A DNA stretch of 64,000 nt from Bordetella parapertussis (GTDB taxonomy: Bacteria > Pseudomonadota > Gammaproteobacteria > Burkholderiales > Burkholderiaceae_B), in contig CAMBFI010000001.1 in assembly GCA_945865935.1 (NCBI GenBank), positions 1 through 64,000 on the forward strand, given 5' to 3'. A program made the translations under genes and the position numbers. Within the stretch, counting starts at the first letter, position 1, and each line of letters begins with the position of its first letter. Shown here piece by piece: positions 1-9,051 of the stretch. Below the pieces are notes generated by a model. That model made no database searches and was not told where the DNA came from. It saw only the letters and a list, made by a program, of their open reading frames with translations.

Positions 1-149
1 GCAGTGGCGGGAACATTACAATACGATCAGACCGCATTCAAGTTTGGATTATCAAACGCCGCTTGAGTACGTATCTGGATGGAAAAGCAGTTCAACAACC
101 GGAGCCCTCGTTTCTAAATGAAAATGGTCCGATAAAACCAGACAGGTCA
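1..149 (+). mobile_element. right end of an IS3-family insertion sequence (cut by the window edge)
   Basis: The first bases encode the last residues of an IS3-type transposase. About 28 bases past its stop the sequence reads GATAAAACCAGACAGGTCA, ending at 149. Read inward on the opposite strand this starts TGACCTGTCTGG, the TGACC-type start of many IS3-family terminal repeats, so 149 is my estimate of the right end. The left end lies outside the window, so I cannot say whether the element is complete. From 150 to 320 I see no gene. Confidence 0.6.
2..121 (+). CDS. IS3-family transposase, C-terminal fragment (5' end outside window)
   Basis: Reading from base 2 gives 39 codons and a TGA at 119-121. 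The peptide contains HYNTIRPHSSLDYQTPLEY, the hallmark YNxxRPHSSLxxxTPxEY tail of the integrase core (rve) domain of IS3-family OrfB transposases. This is what remains of the DDE recombinase that moves the element. Only the tail is visible, so activity cannot be judged. The frame is open to the window edge and no internal stop is seen. Confidence 0.8.
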   Translation, partial: QWREHYNTIRPHSSLDYQTPLEYVSGWKSSSTTGALVSK

Positions 150-320
150 ACTATATGATATGGACCGAGACCAGTAGCGATCGTCCTAGTCGTTAAGTTA
201 GTGTGCTTTTTCAAACAACGCTCATCATTGTTATCAAAGAGTAGGCATGGGAAAAGAGAGCGCACTGTGATAACGAATGACTCTCTAAATAAATTCGCTT
301 TGTATAGTGTCGAAGGGATT

Positions 321-1136
321 TTAATTATCTTTGATCAGATCATGAAGTCTAGCGCCCACTACCTCTGAGAATTTTTTATAAAGATCACCATTTTTTCGAT
401 GATGCTGCCGCGCAATACAGTACTTGTGCAAGTGAGATAAATATATGCTACTGACTCCTCTGTTAGCTCTAAGATTAACACGAAGTGACTGAGGGAGCGC
501 GCCCGTTTGAAGAATATGAAATACGAGGTTAAACGCGCCGTGGGCGTCTTGGATATATCTTAATACTTTGTGCCCTGCGAACGCGCATGGTACTAACGCT
601 GCGGCTGTGTAGTTTTTAATTAGCTGTGCGTGCTGATGATCTAGGCTATAGGGATCAAAAAAAACAAACCCGGATCGACTTATTTTCTGGCAGATATGGT
701 CGCACATGAAGTCAATTGATGATCTATCACTTACCCAACGATTTTCAAATGGAACAATTCTTTTATTCACTGAGAATTGAGGGGAAAATGAAATAAAATT
801 TGCATCTAAGATCTGTGAAAAATTAATCGCGGCATAACCACCCATACTGCCACCATATGTCCAATTATTCTGAGTCTTAATTTCAGACTTGATTAACTGT
901 ATAACTTCAGACATCTCAGAGCACTGATACCAATTATTTTTTCTGGGAATAACATGAATTTCTTTGAATCCTTTATACGCAAATGCTCCTTCACCAAAAC
1001 CTTTTAGTTTCTCTATGGGCATATCAGCATACGGAGACTTTAGCCAACTACCAAAAGTAATAATTGTCCCCTGTGCTTGTTCTCCGATGGAAAACACTGC
1101 AAGATCACTTCCATCAAAAATATTGGTTTTCCGCAT
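321..1136 (-). CDS. hypothetical protein, alpha/beta-hydrolase-like
   Basis: 271 residues starting at an ATG. Not a family I can name. Around residues 94-101 the sequence YGGSMGGYAA is a textbook nucleophile elbow (G-x-S-x-G after a strand), so an alpha/beta-hydrolase fold acting on an ester or carbohydrate is likely. A candidate catalytic His lies late in the chain (DAHGAFN). There is no signal peptide or membrane segment, which suggests a cytoplasmic protein. The gene is visibly AT-richer than the rest of the window and sits between an IS3 end and dTDP-sugar genes, as is common for exchangeable surface-polysaccharide loci. Function is inferred only. Confidence 0.65.
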   Translation of the reverse strand: MRKTNIFDGSDLAVFSIGEQAQGTIITFGSWLKSPYADMPIEKLKGFGEGAFAYKGFKEIHVIPRKNNWYQCSEMSEVIQLIKSEIKTQNNWTYGGSMGGYAAINFSQILDANFISFSPQFSVNKRIVPFENRWVSDRSSIDFMCDHICQKISRSGFVFFDPYSLDHQHAQLIKNYTAAALVPCAFAGHKVLRYIQDAHGAFNLVFHILQTGALPQSLRVNLRANRGVSSIYLSHLHKYCIARQHHRKNGDLYKKFSEVVGARLHDLIKDN

Positions 1137-1393
1137 ATTGTATTTTTGCGTTAATTAAATTTAACTCGTGTGTCACATCAAGTGAGGCGGTAATAGATCG
1201 TCCCCTAGAGTTAGACTAACATACAGCAGTATTTTTATTTGCCCGATGGTCGTCCATGAACAAGGCGGTTGGTAAAGATTGAAGATAATCTTCCCTGTCA
1301 TACGAAGGCTATTGCATATCCAATTTTGGTAAAGAGAAATGTGATGCGCAGTCCTCTAAGAAACAGTATTCACCACAAAGGCTATTCGGTAGC

Positions 1394-2281
1394 ATGAAAA
1401 AACGTAAAGGCATTATCTTGGCGGGGGGCTCAGGCTCACGTCTATTTCCCGCAACCATTGCGGTATCAAAGCAGTTGTTGCCGGTGTTTGATAAGCCGAT
1501 GATTTATTACCCGCTCAGTACCCTTATGCTAGCGGGGATCAACGAGATATTGATTATCTCGACACCACAAGATACACCGCGCTTTGAGCATTTGTTGGGA
1601 GACGGATCGCGCTGGGGGCTGCAGCTGAGCTATGTTGTACAGCCTAGCCCTGACGGGCTCGCGCAAGCTTTTATCTTGGGCGAAGAGTTTCTTGCTGATT
1701 CGCCCAGTGCGTTAGTGCTCGGAGACAATATTTTTTATGGTCATGATTTTCAAAAACTATTGTCCAGCGCAAACGATAAGCAGACGGGTGCAACGGTGTT
1801 TGCGTACCATGTTCACGATCCCGAGAGGTATGGAGTTGCACAGTTTGACGATACGGGCAAGGTGTTATCTCTAGAAGAAAAGCCGACACAGCCAAAATCG
1901 AACTATGCGGTGACGGGGCTTTATTTCTATGATGAAAGGGTGATTGAGTTTGCTAAAAGTCTTGCGCCTTCGCCAAGAGGAGAGCTGGAAATCACCGACT
2001 TGAATCGTAAGTACTTGGAACGCAATGCACTAAATGTAGAGATCATGGGCCGCGGTTATGCCTGGCTCGATACTGGCACCCATGAATCGCTGCTTGAGGC
2101 TGGTCAATATATTGCGACCATCGAGAAACGCCAAGGCTTGAAGATTTCTTGCCCTGAAGAAATTGCATACCGAAGTGGTTGGATTGACTCGCAGCAACTC
2201 GATGCTTTAGCAAAGCCTTTGGCCAAGACTGGCTATGGCCAGTATTTGTTGAACCTTCTGAAGCATGCGGGTCACTCATGA
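1394..2281 (+). CDS. rfbA: glucose-1-phosphate thymidylyltransferase
   Basis: RmlA/RfbA makes dTDP-glucose from dTTP and glucose 1-phosphate, the first step of dTDP-L-rhamnose and related sugar synthesis in the cytoplasm. The 295 residues match the family length. The N-terminal nucleotide-binding signature [11 protein letters not shown] (about residues 12-22) is followed by [17 protein letters not shown], and [12 protein letters not shown] and [20 protein letters not shown] are typical. The end overlaps rfbC by four bases (ATGA), so the two are translationally coupled. rfbB and rfbD are not in the window and must lie elsewhere if rhamnose is the product. Confidence 0.95.
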   Translation: MKKRKGIILAGGSGSRLFPATIAVSKQLLPVFDKPMIYYPLSTLMLAGINEILIISTPQDTPRFEHLLGDGSRWGLQLSYVVQPSPDGLAQAFILGEEFLADSPSALVLGDNIFYGHDFQKLLSSANDKQTGATVFAYHVHDPERYGVAQFDDTGKVLSLEEKPTQPKSNYAVTGLYFYDERVIEFAKSLAPSPRGELEITDLNRKYLERNALNVEIMGRGYAWLDTGTHESLLEAGQYIATIEKRQGLKISCPEEIAYRSGWIDSQQLDALAKPLAKTGYGQYLLNLLKHAGHS

Positions 2282-2829
2282 TAGTTCAGCGATTGTCGAT
2301 ACCGGAGGTTATCCTCATCACGCCAAAGGTGTATGGTGACGCGCGCGGGTATTTTTATGAGAGCTTCAATGCAAAGCGGTTCTACGAGCTTACTGCAAGC
2401 GATGTGCCGTTTGTGCAAGACAACCACTCGAGCTCTGTGTTGGGCACGCTTCGAGGCTTGCATTACCAAATCGCACCCCATGGGCAAGGCAAGCTGGTGC
2501 GAGTCGTAGAGGGCGCGGTATTTGATGTGGTAGTCGATCTGCGACGTTCGTCCCCGAGCTTTGGTCAGTGGACGTCTGCGATATTGTCGGCAGAAAATCA
2601 ACAACAGCTGTGGATCCCGCAGGGCTTTGCACACGGGTTTTTAACGCTCACAGACACTGCTCAGTTTTTGTACAAAACGACTGACTACTATGCCCCGCAA
2701 GCCGAGCGATGTATTGCCTGGAATGATCCGCAGATCGGGATTGATTGGCCTAGTTTGAGCGTCGCGCCGGTGCTGTCTGCGAAAGATCAAACGGGTATGA
2801 CGCTTTCAGCGGCGGAGTGTTTTAAGTAG
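2278..2829 (+). CDS. rfbC: dTDP-4-dehydrorhamnose 3,5-epimerase
   Basis: RmlC/RfbC epimerises dTDP-4-keto-6-deoxyglucose at C3 and C5 to give the rhamnose precursor. The 183 residues match the usual length of this cupin-fold enzyme. Conserved blocks are [19 protein letters not shown] followed by LRGLHYQ (the catalytic His region), [27 protein letters not shown] and YKTTDYYAP (active-site Tyr). It overlaps the end of rfbA by four bases. Downstream, 2830-2958 has no gene and separates it from convergent kpsC. Confidence 0.95.
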   Translation: MIVQRLSIPEVILITPKVYGDARGYFYESFNAKRFYELTASDVPFVQDNHSSSVLGTLRGLHYQIAPHGQGKLVRVVEGAVFDVVVDLRRSSPSFGQWTSAILSAENQQQLWIPQGFAHGFLTLTDTAQFLYKTTDYYAPQAERCIAWNDPQIGIDWPSLSVAPVLSAKDQTGMTLSAAECFK

Positions 2830-2958
2830 TATTCGTGCTATCCAGAGCGCACCGCAGGTTAGTGGCTCTATGCACTTAGGATGCCAGCGATATATTCTCG
2901 GGGTGATTAACTACGAGATGGACGAGCGTTGGCTTCTAGAGGTCGTTAGGCATCGCAA

Positions 2959-4983
2959 TCAACGATGCTTGCTAGTCAGTCGAACGACTAGCCGCAGTAC
3001 TTTCTTAAGCATTTGGGTGATCAGGCTCTGACGCTGTGATTGTTGGTGAACAATCGCGAGTGTTGATTCCGGCGTTCCAAAGTAGCGTGTTCCTGGGATG
3101 AGATAGCGCGGGTACAAAATAAGCGCTGCGGCAACGAGCTCGTCTAAGCTGCGTTTTTTTGTGCGTCGTGGATGCAGAGCATGATCGATGGTTAGCCCCC
3201 AACCAGCATAAAAAGGACTGCCGTAGGTATGCACAGAGCACCCTCTAAGGAGTGCCTCAAAGCCAGTCAGTGAGGTCATTACATGCACCTCATCGACCTT
3301 GTCTAACAGGGATTGCAGTGCGATATCAGTGGTAGTCGCATTGCAGAATAGCTTGGCACGGTACTCTTCGGTGCCTGGCCGGCGAAGTTTGGCCGTGACA
3401 TCAGGGTGTGGCTTGTAGACAATAAAGGCGTTTGGATTGGCTTGGCGAACGGTACGCAATAAATCAATATTGGTCTTGATTTGGTGTGCGCCTTTGGCGA
3501 TCGATGCATCCGACTCCACCTGACCGATCACGAGAATGACCTTTTGCGCAGTGCTGGGCCGATACCAGCGTTGCCCAGGCAAGTTGTATTTTGTGACGCC
3601 GGCTTCAGTGATACCTGCGCGCAAGGCTTGGGCGCGCGAGAGCATTTCGGGGTTGGGTTCAAACTCTTGCAGCAGCAGTTCGAGCTCAGACGGACGGCTT
3701 GCGTCGTAGTAGATACCTTGGGTATCAACGACCCAGGATAGCGGTCGTATGAGGTCGGCACCTAAGCCGACTGAACGAATGAAGCCGTCTTCTAGACGCA
3801 GCACTTTCAGATCTGCACGCTTAACTTCACGACTACCCCAGACCGCAAGCGTGGCCGAGGCGGGGACTTGATCTTCACTGCGCACGAACTGGACCTGACT
3901 GCCTGAGAGAAATCGACGCACGCTTGGACGCTTGTTCCAAGTAAATCCAAGCCCATACACAACGGATGTAAAGCGCTGCCGCAGTGCGCGCTGTTCAACC
4001 AGCCAGTGAACAAATTCTTCGACCTCACAGCGTTGCTGTGTCACGGGATTGATGTAGCGCGGATAGGCAATCAGTGCTGCGTGTACAAGCTGAGTCAAAG
4101 CGATTTTCTGCCGACGAGCTTGCCCGTCTTGCTCTGGAGCGGGAAGGTAATCGGTAGTGAGCCCCCAGCCTGCATAAAAGGGCATGCCGAACGTGTGCAC
4201 GGGCTTTCCCCACAGCAGTCCTTCAAAGCCGAGTTGAGACGTCACGGTATACACAGCGTGTGTATGTTCGAGCAAGGCTACGGGATGGGTATCGTGCGCC
4301 CAGATCTGTACGCGAGGATGCTCGCAAACTTTTTCGGGATCAAAGTGTCCCTTTTTGTGTCCGGCCATGACTTCAGGATGGACTTTGATGAGGATGGTTT
4401 TGTCAGGATGATCGCTCAGCGCTGTAGCAAGCATCTGCTCGAAGCAAGCTGCGTCGGCTCGGCCTAGACTGATGGATGCGTCTCCCTGTGTTTGATCTAC
4501 GACCAGCACATAAGGTTTTGATGGGAAGGCAGGGGTTTGTAGAGCTGGCTCTCGCAGATGGTTGTATTTTGAGACACGCGCACTACGCCAAGTCGCAATC
4601 AGTTGTTGTGCGCGAGCAGTCTGTGCCTCGGTGAGAGGTTCTTTAGCCAGCTCTTCGAGGCGTGAGGGGTGGTTGGCGTCGTAATACACACCAAGATCAT
4701 CGACGATGATTGAGAGCGGCGGCGCATCGTGTCCGAGTGCGATCGAACGCAAAAAGCCGTCTTCAAGCGCGAGGTAGGGAAGCTCGCGCCTGCGCGCGTA
4801 TTCACGCGCTTTATCTGCCGTGGCTTTGTGTCCCCAACCGGCGATGGCGTCAATAGGTTCTTTAAAGCACCCAAAGCGTCGGGTGATGAGTTTTGCGTCA
4901 AGCAAAGTTTCAATGTCGGCAATCTTTGCGATCGCACGAGAAAACACCCCAAGCTTTTTGTACGATTGATGGTGCGCACTCAT
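2959..4983 (-). CDS. kpsC: capsular polysaccharide beta-Kdo transferase, KpsC/LipB family
   Basis: KpsC builds the poly-Kdo linker joining ABC-exported (group 2) capsule to its lipid anchor on the inner face of the inner membrane. The 674 residues show two tandem modules, about 10-330 and 340-650. Both repeat LEDGF[LI]RS, a V[DV]D..G[VI]YYDA block, a K.HP[ED]V motif (about 200-205 and 525-529), TS..GFE.LL.G and PFYAGWGLT. This matches the known two-domain architecture with both beta-Kdo transferase activities. The start codon overlaps the stop of the upstream hydrolase gene by four bases. kpsS and the capsule ABC transporter are not in the window. Confidence 0.92.
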   Translation of the reverse strand: MSAHHQSYKKLGVFSRAIAKIADIETLLDAKLITRRFGCFKEPIDAIAGWGHKATADKAREYARRRELPYLALEDGFLRSIALGHDAPPLSIIVDDLGVYYDANHPSRLEELAKEPLTEAQTARAQQLIATWRSARVSKYNHLREPALQTPAFPSKPYVLVVDQTQGDASISLGRADAACFEQMLATALSDHPDKTILIKVHPEVMAGHKKGHFDPEKVCEHPRVQIWAHDTHPVALLEHTHAVYTVTSQLGFEGLLWGKPVHTFGMPFYAGWGLTTDYLPAPEQDGQARRQKIALTQLVHAALIAYPRYINPVTQQRCEVEEFVHWLVEQRALRQRFTSVVYGLGFTWNKRPSVRRFLSGSQVQFVRSEDQVPASATLAVWGSREVKRADLKVLRLEDGFIRSVGLGADLIRPLSWVVDTQGIYYDASRPSELELLLQEFEPNPEMLSRAQALRAGITEAGVTKYNLPGQRWYRPSTAQKVILVIGQVESDASIAKGAHQIKTNIDLLRTVRQANPNAFIVYKPHPDVTAKLRRPGTEEYRAKLFCNATTTDIALQSLLDKVDEVHVMTSLTGFEALLRGCSVHTYGSPFYAGWGLTIDHALHPRRTKKRSLDELVAAALILYPRYLIPGTRYFGTPESTLAIVHQQSQRQSLITQMLKKVLRLVVRLTSKHR

Positions 4984-6926
4984 GTTGTTTGGTAGCGCCG
5001 GTTTTCTTGTACACCGTGTAAGGTGTAGTGAATCAACGGGTCGATACCTGCTTGGGCGACATCGGGATTCAATGCAAGATAGAGCGTAGGGTCAAAACCT
5101 GCAGGAACATTAATGCAGAAGGGCCGGCGCTCCTTTGCACCATGACGACGATAGTGCTCTTCTGCTGACATACCGGATCGCAAAACGTCTGGATTGAGCC
5201 GCAGATAAGTCGCCGCATGAAAGTCTTCTGGCAGTGGGATGGGGATATGCTGCGCAAATTGTAGGTGGAGACTCGGTGTGCCGGTGGTGATCTCAGACAA
5301 AGTACGTGACATTGAGCTGATCAGGCAGAGGTGAATGCCGTAGCCATCGGGTGGTCGTTTCACACCACAGGCATCAAAGGGGTTCACCTTAGCGGTGCAG
5401 AGCGGATCAGTCGCCGATGACAAATCCACCCACAAGAGCTGACGTTGGGTAGCGATTGTGGCGAGTTCGGACCTGAATGCAGTGGCGCGTGGCAGTAGCC
5501 CCAGCATGGGTAGGTGCTGATCACACGTCAGTAAGCCGATCTTGGCGGGATGCTCAAAGAGCTTAGGGTAGCGTTCGATCGCACGCGCCAAGGTGCTGAC
5601 CGCCATCATTGCACCCGAGCCATGTCCAACGATAATGATTTCATCATCGCGGTTTTGTTGTACCCGCTCGATGATCTGTTGTGCAAACTGATCTAGACGT
5701 GCGTCGATCTCGGAGACCTCGTCATGCGCTTGCCTGGCTGTGAATGCGTAGCTGCGCATCATCCCGTCAAGTTTGCGCGAGGTCTCAAACCGGTGTGCAA
5801 AGCGCCAGACGAGCCAGCAGGCACCAGCGGCTATAGCGGCGAGTAGTGCTTTGCTTGTGGGTGAGGTGCTTATTGTTCCTGTAACTGTTGTTAGAACTAA
5901 GCTGCCGGTCACGTAGGTCAGAGTCGCAATCAGCACACAGGAGAGTGCGGTCAGCAGAATCAATACGTTAGGGCTTAAGAGATGCTTCGCTGCAGGTGCC
6001 GACAGCTTCGAGTACTTCTGAAAAAAACCACTTAAGAGATAGCGCGGGGTGACTTGAACGTAGCTCAACCAGTGCGTAAAGCGACTCGTCGGCCAGTGCT
6101 TGCGTACGATGTCGTCCCAGCCCAGGAACTGAAAGTCAGTGTGGGTGCCAGGCACTTGGTCCGACGCAGGTGTGTCTACGGACCACGCTGTTGCGTTTGT
6201 TTGTGTATGTGAATGGGTTTGTGTTTGTGATTGTATGGTTTTGCGTTCGTTGATGGGGAGATCTGCATCAGCTTTGGTAAGCTCGGTTTTAAAGAGCTCG
6301 TAATAGTGCTTCGCGCCTCGTGGGTCAAAGCCGCTTAGGTAAAACACGCAGCGTTGCGAAATGGATTCGTCAGTCGTGAGGCGGATGAGTTTTTCAATTG
6401 CATCGGTGATGCTTAACCAGTCCTGCTCTGAGTACGTGCTTTCATGATCTGCGTCGACATGCAGGATTTTTGTGCGCGGGAGCAGGCTAAAGCGCTCGTA
6501 TAAGTCCGTGTGGCCATAGCGGTCACGGGTGCCTTGAATAATCAAAGTCGGTAGTGCCAAGGTCTGTAAGTGCTTGGTGCGCCAGTCCTCTGGCGGCTGG
6601 CCCTGCGATTGGAATGGAAAACCAAAGCAAATACATGCCGCAATCTTGTCAGGATGCTGTTCGGCGAACTTGGTGATGATCCGACCGCCCGACGAGCGAC
6701 CAATGAGGATGACGGGCTCGTCGATAGACTCGATTAATGTCGCAAGGGTTTCTAGTCTTAGGGCTGGGTCGAGCGGGTCGACCGTCAGTTGCTCTGGCGG
6801 TGGAATGAGAGAGTGTTGTGGGTAGGTGCTGATGCCAAGGCGTGCAGATAAAAACTGCGTAACCCGCTCTTCAAGAGCGCGGTCACCGGGATAAGAGTTA
6901 CCAGCGAGATAAACCGCTTTGACCAA
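4980..6926 (-). CDS. two-part hydrolase-like membrane protein with C-terminal NPDV repeats
   Basis: 648 residues; the best-placed start is a TTG at 6924-6926. Residues 1-180 are a compact alpha/beta hydrolase with nucleophile motif GRSSGG (Ser78), Asp in GTRDRYGH (135) and His in DADHEST (161). A T/Q/H-rich linker (about 231-244) follows, then two likely membrane segments (about 318-347 and 358-377). A second hydrolase-like part reads IIVGHGSGAMMA near 431-442; the residue after GH, normally Ser, is Gly. The end carries two repeats of the YLxLNPDV...HYxxHGxxE[NR]R type seen in polysaccharide glycosyltransferases (about 570-600 and 611-643). It is coupled to kpsC, which suggests a surface-glycan role. 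The precise function is unknown. Confidence 0.8.
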   Translation of the reverse strand: MVKAVYLAGNSYPGDRALEERVTQFLSARLGISTYPQHSLIPPPEQLTVDPLDPALRLETLATLIESIDEPVILIGRSSGGRIITKFAEQHPDKIAACICFGFPFQSQGQPPEDWRTKHLQTLALPTLIIQGTRDRYGHTDLYERFSLLPRTKILHVDADHESTYSEQDWLSITDAIEKLIRLTTDESISQRCVFYLSGFDPRGAKHYYELFKTELTKADADLPINERKTIQSQTQTHSHTQTNATAWSVDTPASDQVPGTHTDFQFLGWDDIVRKHWPTSRFTHWLSYVQVTPRYLLSGFFQKYSKLSAPAAKHLLSPNVLILLTALSCVLIATLTYVTGSLVLTTVTGTISTSPTSKALLAAIAAGACWLVWRFAHRFETSRKLDGMMRSYAFTARQAHDEVSEIDARLDQFAQQIIERVQQNRDDEIIIVGHGSGAMMAVSTLARAIERYPKLFEHPAKIGLLTCDQHLPMLGLLPRATAFRSELATIATQRQLLWVDLSSATDPLCTAKVNPFDACGVKRPPDGYGIHLCLISSMSRTLSEITTGTPSLHLQFAQHIPIPLPEDFHAATYLRLNPDVLRSGMSAEEHYRRHGAKERRPFCINVPAGFDPTLYLALNPDVAQAGIDPLIHYTLHGVQENRRYQTT

Positions 6927-7110
6927 GGTCCGCTCTAGAAAGGATGGTGGGTTTAGTTATAGAAAGTATAACTGTTTGGGAGTGGGGGAGTATGGGGCGG
7001 TATTAGCGCCAAACTGTACGTAATCGTTGTGATACTAGGGCCGGTTGGCGCTTGGCGGCATAGTGCTTGCGCTTATTCGAGATAACTTGTGTATCCAAAG
7101 CCCTCTCTAA

Positions 7111-7863
7111 TTACGCCACCCAAATCGCGACGCCCAAGAAAATACCTAACAATAAAATCGGCTTGTAGTTGGTTTTAAATCTGTCGCAAGACAGATAAGA
7201 GGCGCTTAAGATCAAAATTAGCAATATGGTTCGAAAGATTGGACCGATCACCGCTGGTTCTTGATTTTGCATCAGAAAGGTGGTTGAAAGGCCAGCAGCA
7301 TAGAGCAACCCGACACACAGGCGTGTGATCGCCGCGGCATTCAAACACATGAGGATTAAATACACGGCATCGATGTGTCGCGTCTGGTCATGGGAGCGCG
7401 CTGCGCAGATGGCCTGAATAAAGCCCCAGAGAACCAACAACGGAATCACACCGAATAACAGTTGATTGGCGGGTGATTGAATCATTTGGCTATTGAGGAT
7501 CAGCGCAAACAACGCGAATATCGGTAAGCAAACAAAGGCGAGCGTTCGACCAAAAATCTTATGAAAGCGTGCCTTTGCGGGCGACGGGCGCACAAAAAGC
7601 ATGATCCCTAACTGGCAAAGTACCCCGCCGTATAACAAGAAGCTCGTGGCGGCATGCAAGGTAATGACCGTAGTAGAGTTAACTTCAAAAAAACCAAAAT
7701 TAACTATTTTTTGAGGGATGATCCAACCTAGTTTTGGATATCCCCACACGCCGCGTTCAAAAAAATAACGCAAGGTATCAAAAAATGAAACTTGCGCCAG
7801 TACACCCAGACAGATAAAAAAGATCTGTGTTTTAGAAAATAACTGAATGATGTTTGTCGCCAT
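7111..7863 (-). CDS. multi-pass membrane protein of unknown function
   Basis: 250 residues, mostly hydrophobic, with about seven probable transmembrane helices. Features are an LHAATSFLLYGG segment and a RFHKIFGR loop, giving His residues next to membrane helices. This loosely recalls DUF2306-type membrane proteins, but I cannot assign the family with confidence. The start lies two bases after the stop of the upstream metallo-beta-lactamase-fold gene, so the pair is almost surely co-transcribed and translationally coupled. A short uncharacterised spacer of 184 bases (6927-7110) follows before the next minus-strand gene. Confidence 0.7.
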   Translation of the reverse strand: MATNIIQLFSKTQIFFICLGVLAQVSFFDTLRYFFERGVWGYPKLGWIIPQKIVNFGFFEVNSTTVITLHAATSFLLYGGVLCQLGIMLFVRPSPAKARFHKIFGRTLAFVCLPIFALFALILNSQMIQSPANQLLFGVIPLLVLWGFIQAICAARSHDQTRHIDAVYLILMCLNAAAITRLCVGLLYAAGLSTTFLMQNQEPAVIGPIFRTILLILILSASYLSCDRFKTNYKPILLLGIFLGVAIWVA

Positions 7864-7865
7864 AC

Positions 7866-8966
7866 TTAGAACCGTGTGATGAGGTTTCTTAGGTTGAACT
7901 CATCCGAATGCGCGGGCATTGACACCACGTCACCATCGACACCGATTTTGATTGGACCAGTGTAGATTTTGTTGGCTTGGCCCATAAAGATGCCTTCAGC
8001 GCCGGGCAACTGGAGGGGAGGCGTAATGCCAGAAAGCAGTAGGTATTTCACGGACGCTTGAGCTGCGGTGTGCGCTGCCTCTTCGGGTGACGTGTGCTGT
8101 GTCATGATCAATGAAAAGAGATCGGCGACATGGGCGAGACCAGATTTAACTGCACCATTTAAGTAGGCCTGCATCAACACGGGAGACAAGGCGTCATGAA
8201 CCAGTAAATCAACGCCTTTTGCACGGTGAACGAAGTTTGCGTTTTTGCTTACATCGCCAGTGATCAAGGCGCTGCGTCCTTTATAACGAAAAATATAACC
8301 AAGTGAGGGTGCCTCACTCGCGGCGTTGACTTGAAAGGCCAAAATTTCTAGATCACTAGTTTTAGAAATCGTTGCGATATCGTCAGATTTTTCGAACTGA
8401 ATCGTGATGGGTCGTCCGCCATAACTGAATTCGGATACGTTCTTCGCATTCAAGGTGCTCAGCTTGTATCGGCTGTCGATGAAATAGGCCTGATTCAGGC
8501 TTGAGACAACATCTTCGACGCCCTTTGGACCTAAAACCGGCAAAGGCCTATCGGATTTTGCGAGAAGCCAGTTCCAATTTAATAACTGACCTAAACCGTT
8601 TATTTGATAGGAGTGCAATGAGGTCAAAAACACGGCTTTGACTTCGCCGGCGCCAAAGTTCATGCTCTCTATGATTTGAGTGCTTTTATTACCGGCCCCG
8701 ACAACAAAGAGCTGTTGTCCTGCTAGCACCAAGACACAGGGTTCGCTTCGCTTTGGATCGACCAAAAATTGTGAACCAGCGCCGCACAAGGCGACATGAA
8801 GACCATCGGGCAAATAGGCCGCATTGCTGCTTGCTAGTCGATGCCCCACAGCCAGTTGGATAATTCGCTCGAGTAATGGTTGTCGAAAAGCATAGAGACT
8901 CGCACCCAATGCAAGCAGTGTGAGCGCGAAGATCAATAACTTAGAACGAAGAATTCGAAGACGCAT
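7866..8966 (-). CDS. membrane-anchored metallo-beta-lactamase-fold protein, probably degenerate
   Basis: 366 residues with one N-terminal membrane anchor (LLIFALTLLALGASLYAF), so probably facing the periplasm. The order of blocks follows the RNase Z/arylsulfatase-like MBL fold: VLVLAGQQLFVVGAG, AVFLTSLHSYQINGLG, ALITGDVSKN, DLLVHDAL, HTSPEEAAHTAAQASVK. In active relatives the second block is HxHxDH; here it reads S-L-H-S-Y-Q, so three of four metal ligands are missing. The late His (THLxP) is also replaced (LSGITPP). The Asp of GDV and the His of HTSPEE remain. Hydrolytic activity is therefore doubtful. Its partner is the membrane protein encoded immediately downstream. Confidence 0.75.
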   Translation of the reverse strand: MRLRILRSKLLIFALTLLALGASLYAFRQPLLERIIQLAVGHRLASSNAAYLPDGLHVALCGAGSQFLVDPKRSEPCVLVLAGQQLFVVGAGNKSTQIIESMNFGAGEVKAVFLTSLHSYQINGLGQLLNWNWLLAKSDRPLPVLGPKGVEDVVSSLNQAYFIDSRYKLSTLNAKNVSEFSYGGRPITIQFEKSDDIATISKTSDLEILAFQVNAASEAPSLGYIFRYKGRSALITGDVSKNANFVHRAKGVDLLVHDALSPVLMQAYLNGAVKSGLAHVADLFSLIMTQHTSPEEAAHTAAQASVKYLLLSGITPPLQLPGAEGIFMGQANKIYTGPIKIGVDGDVVSMPAHSDEFNLRNLITRF

Positions 8967-9051
8967 TGGCTAATGAGAGTTGGTTGCTGCGTTTAATATA
9001 TCTGTACGAGGTAGCTATAGATACATCGAATGGTAAACTAAAAAATACGCA

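Noticed and set aside
1281-1293. palindrome GAAGATAATCTTC upstream of rfbA
   Set aside because: A 6-base arm palindrome of this size is expected by chance, and no promoter near it is clear.
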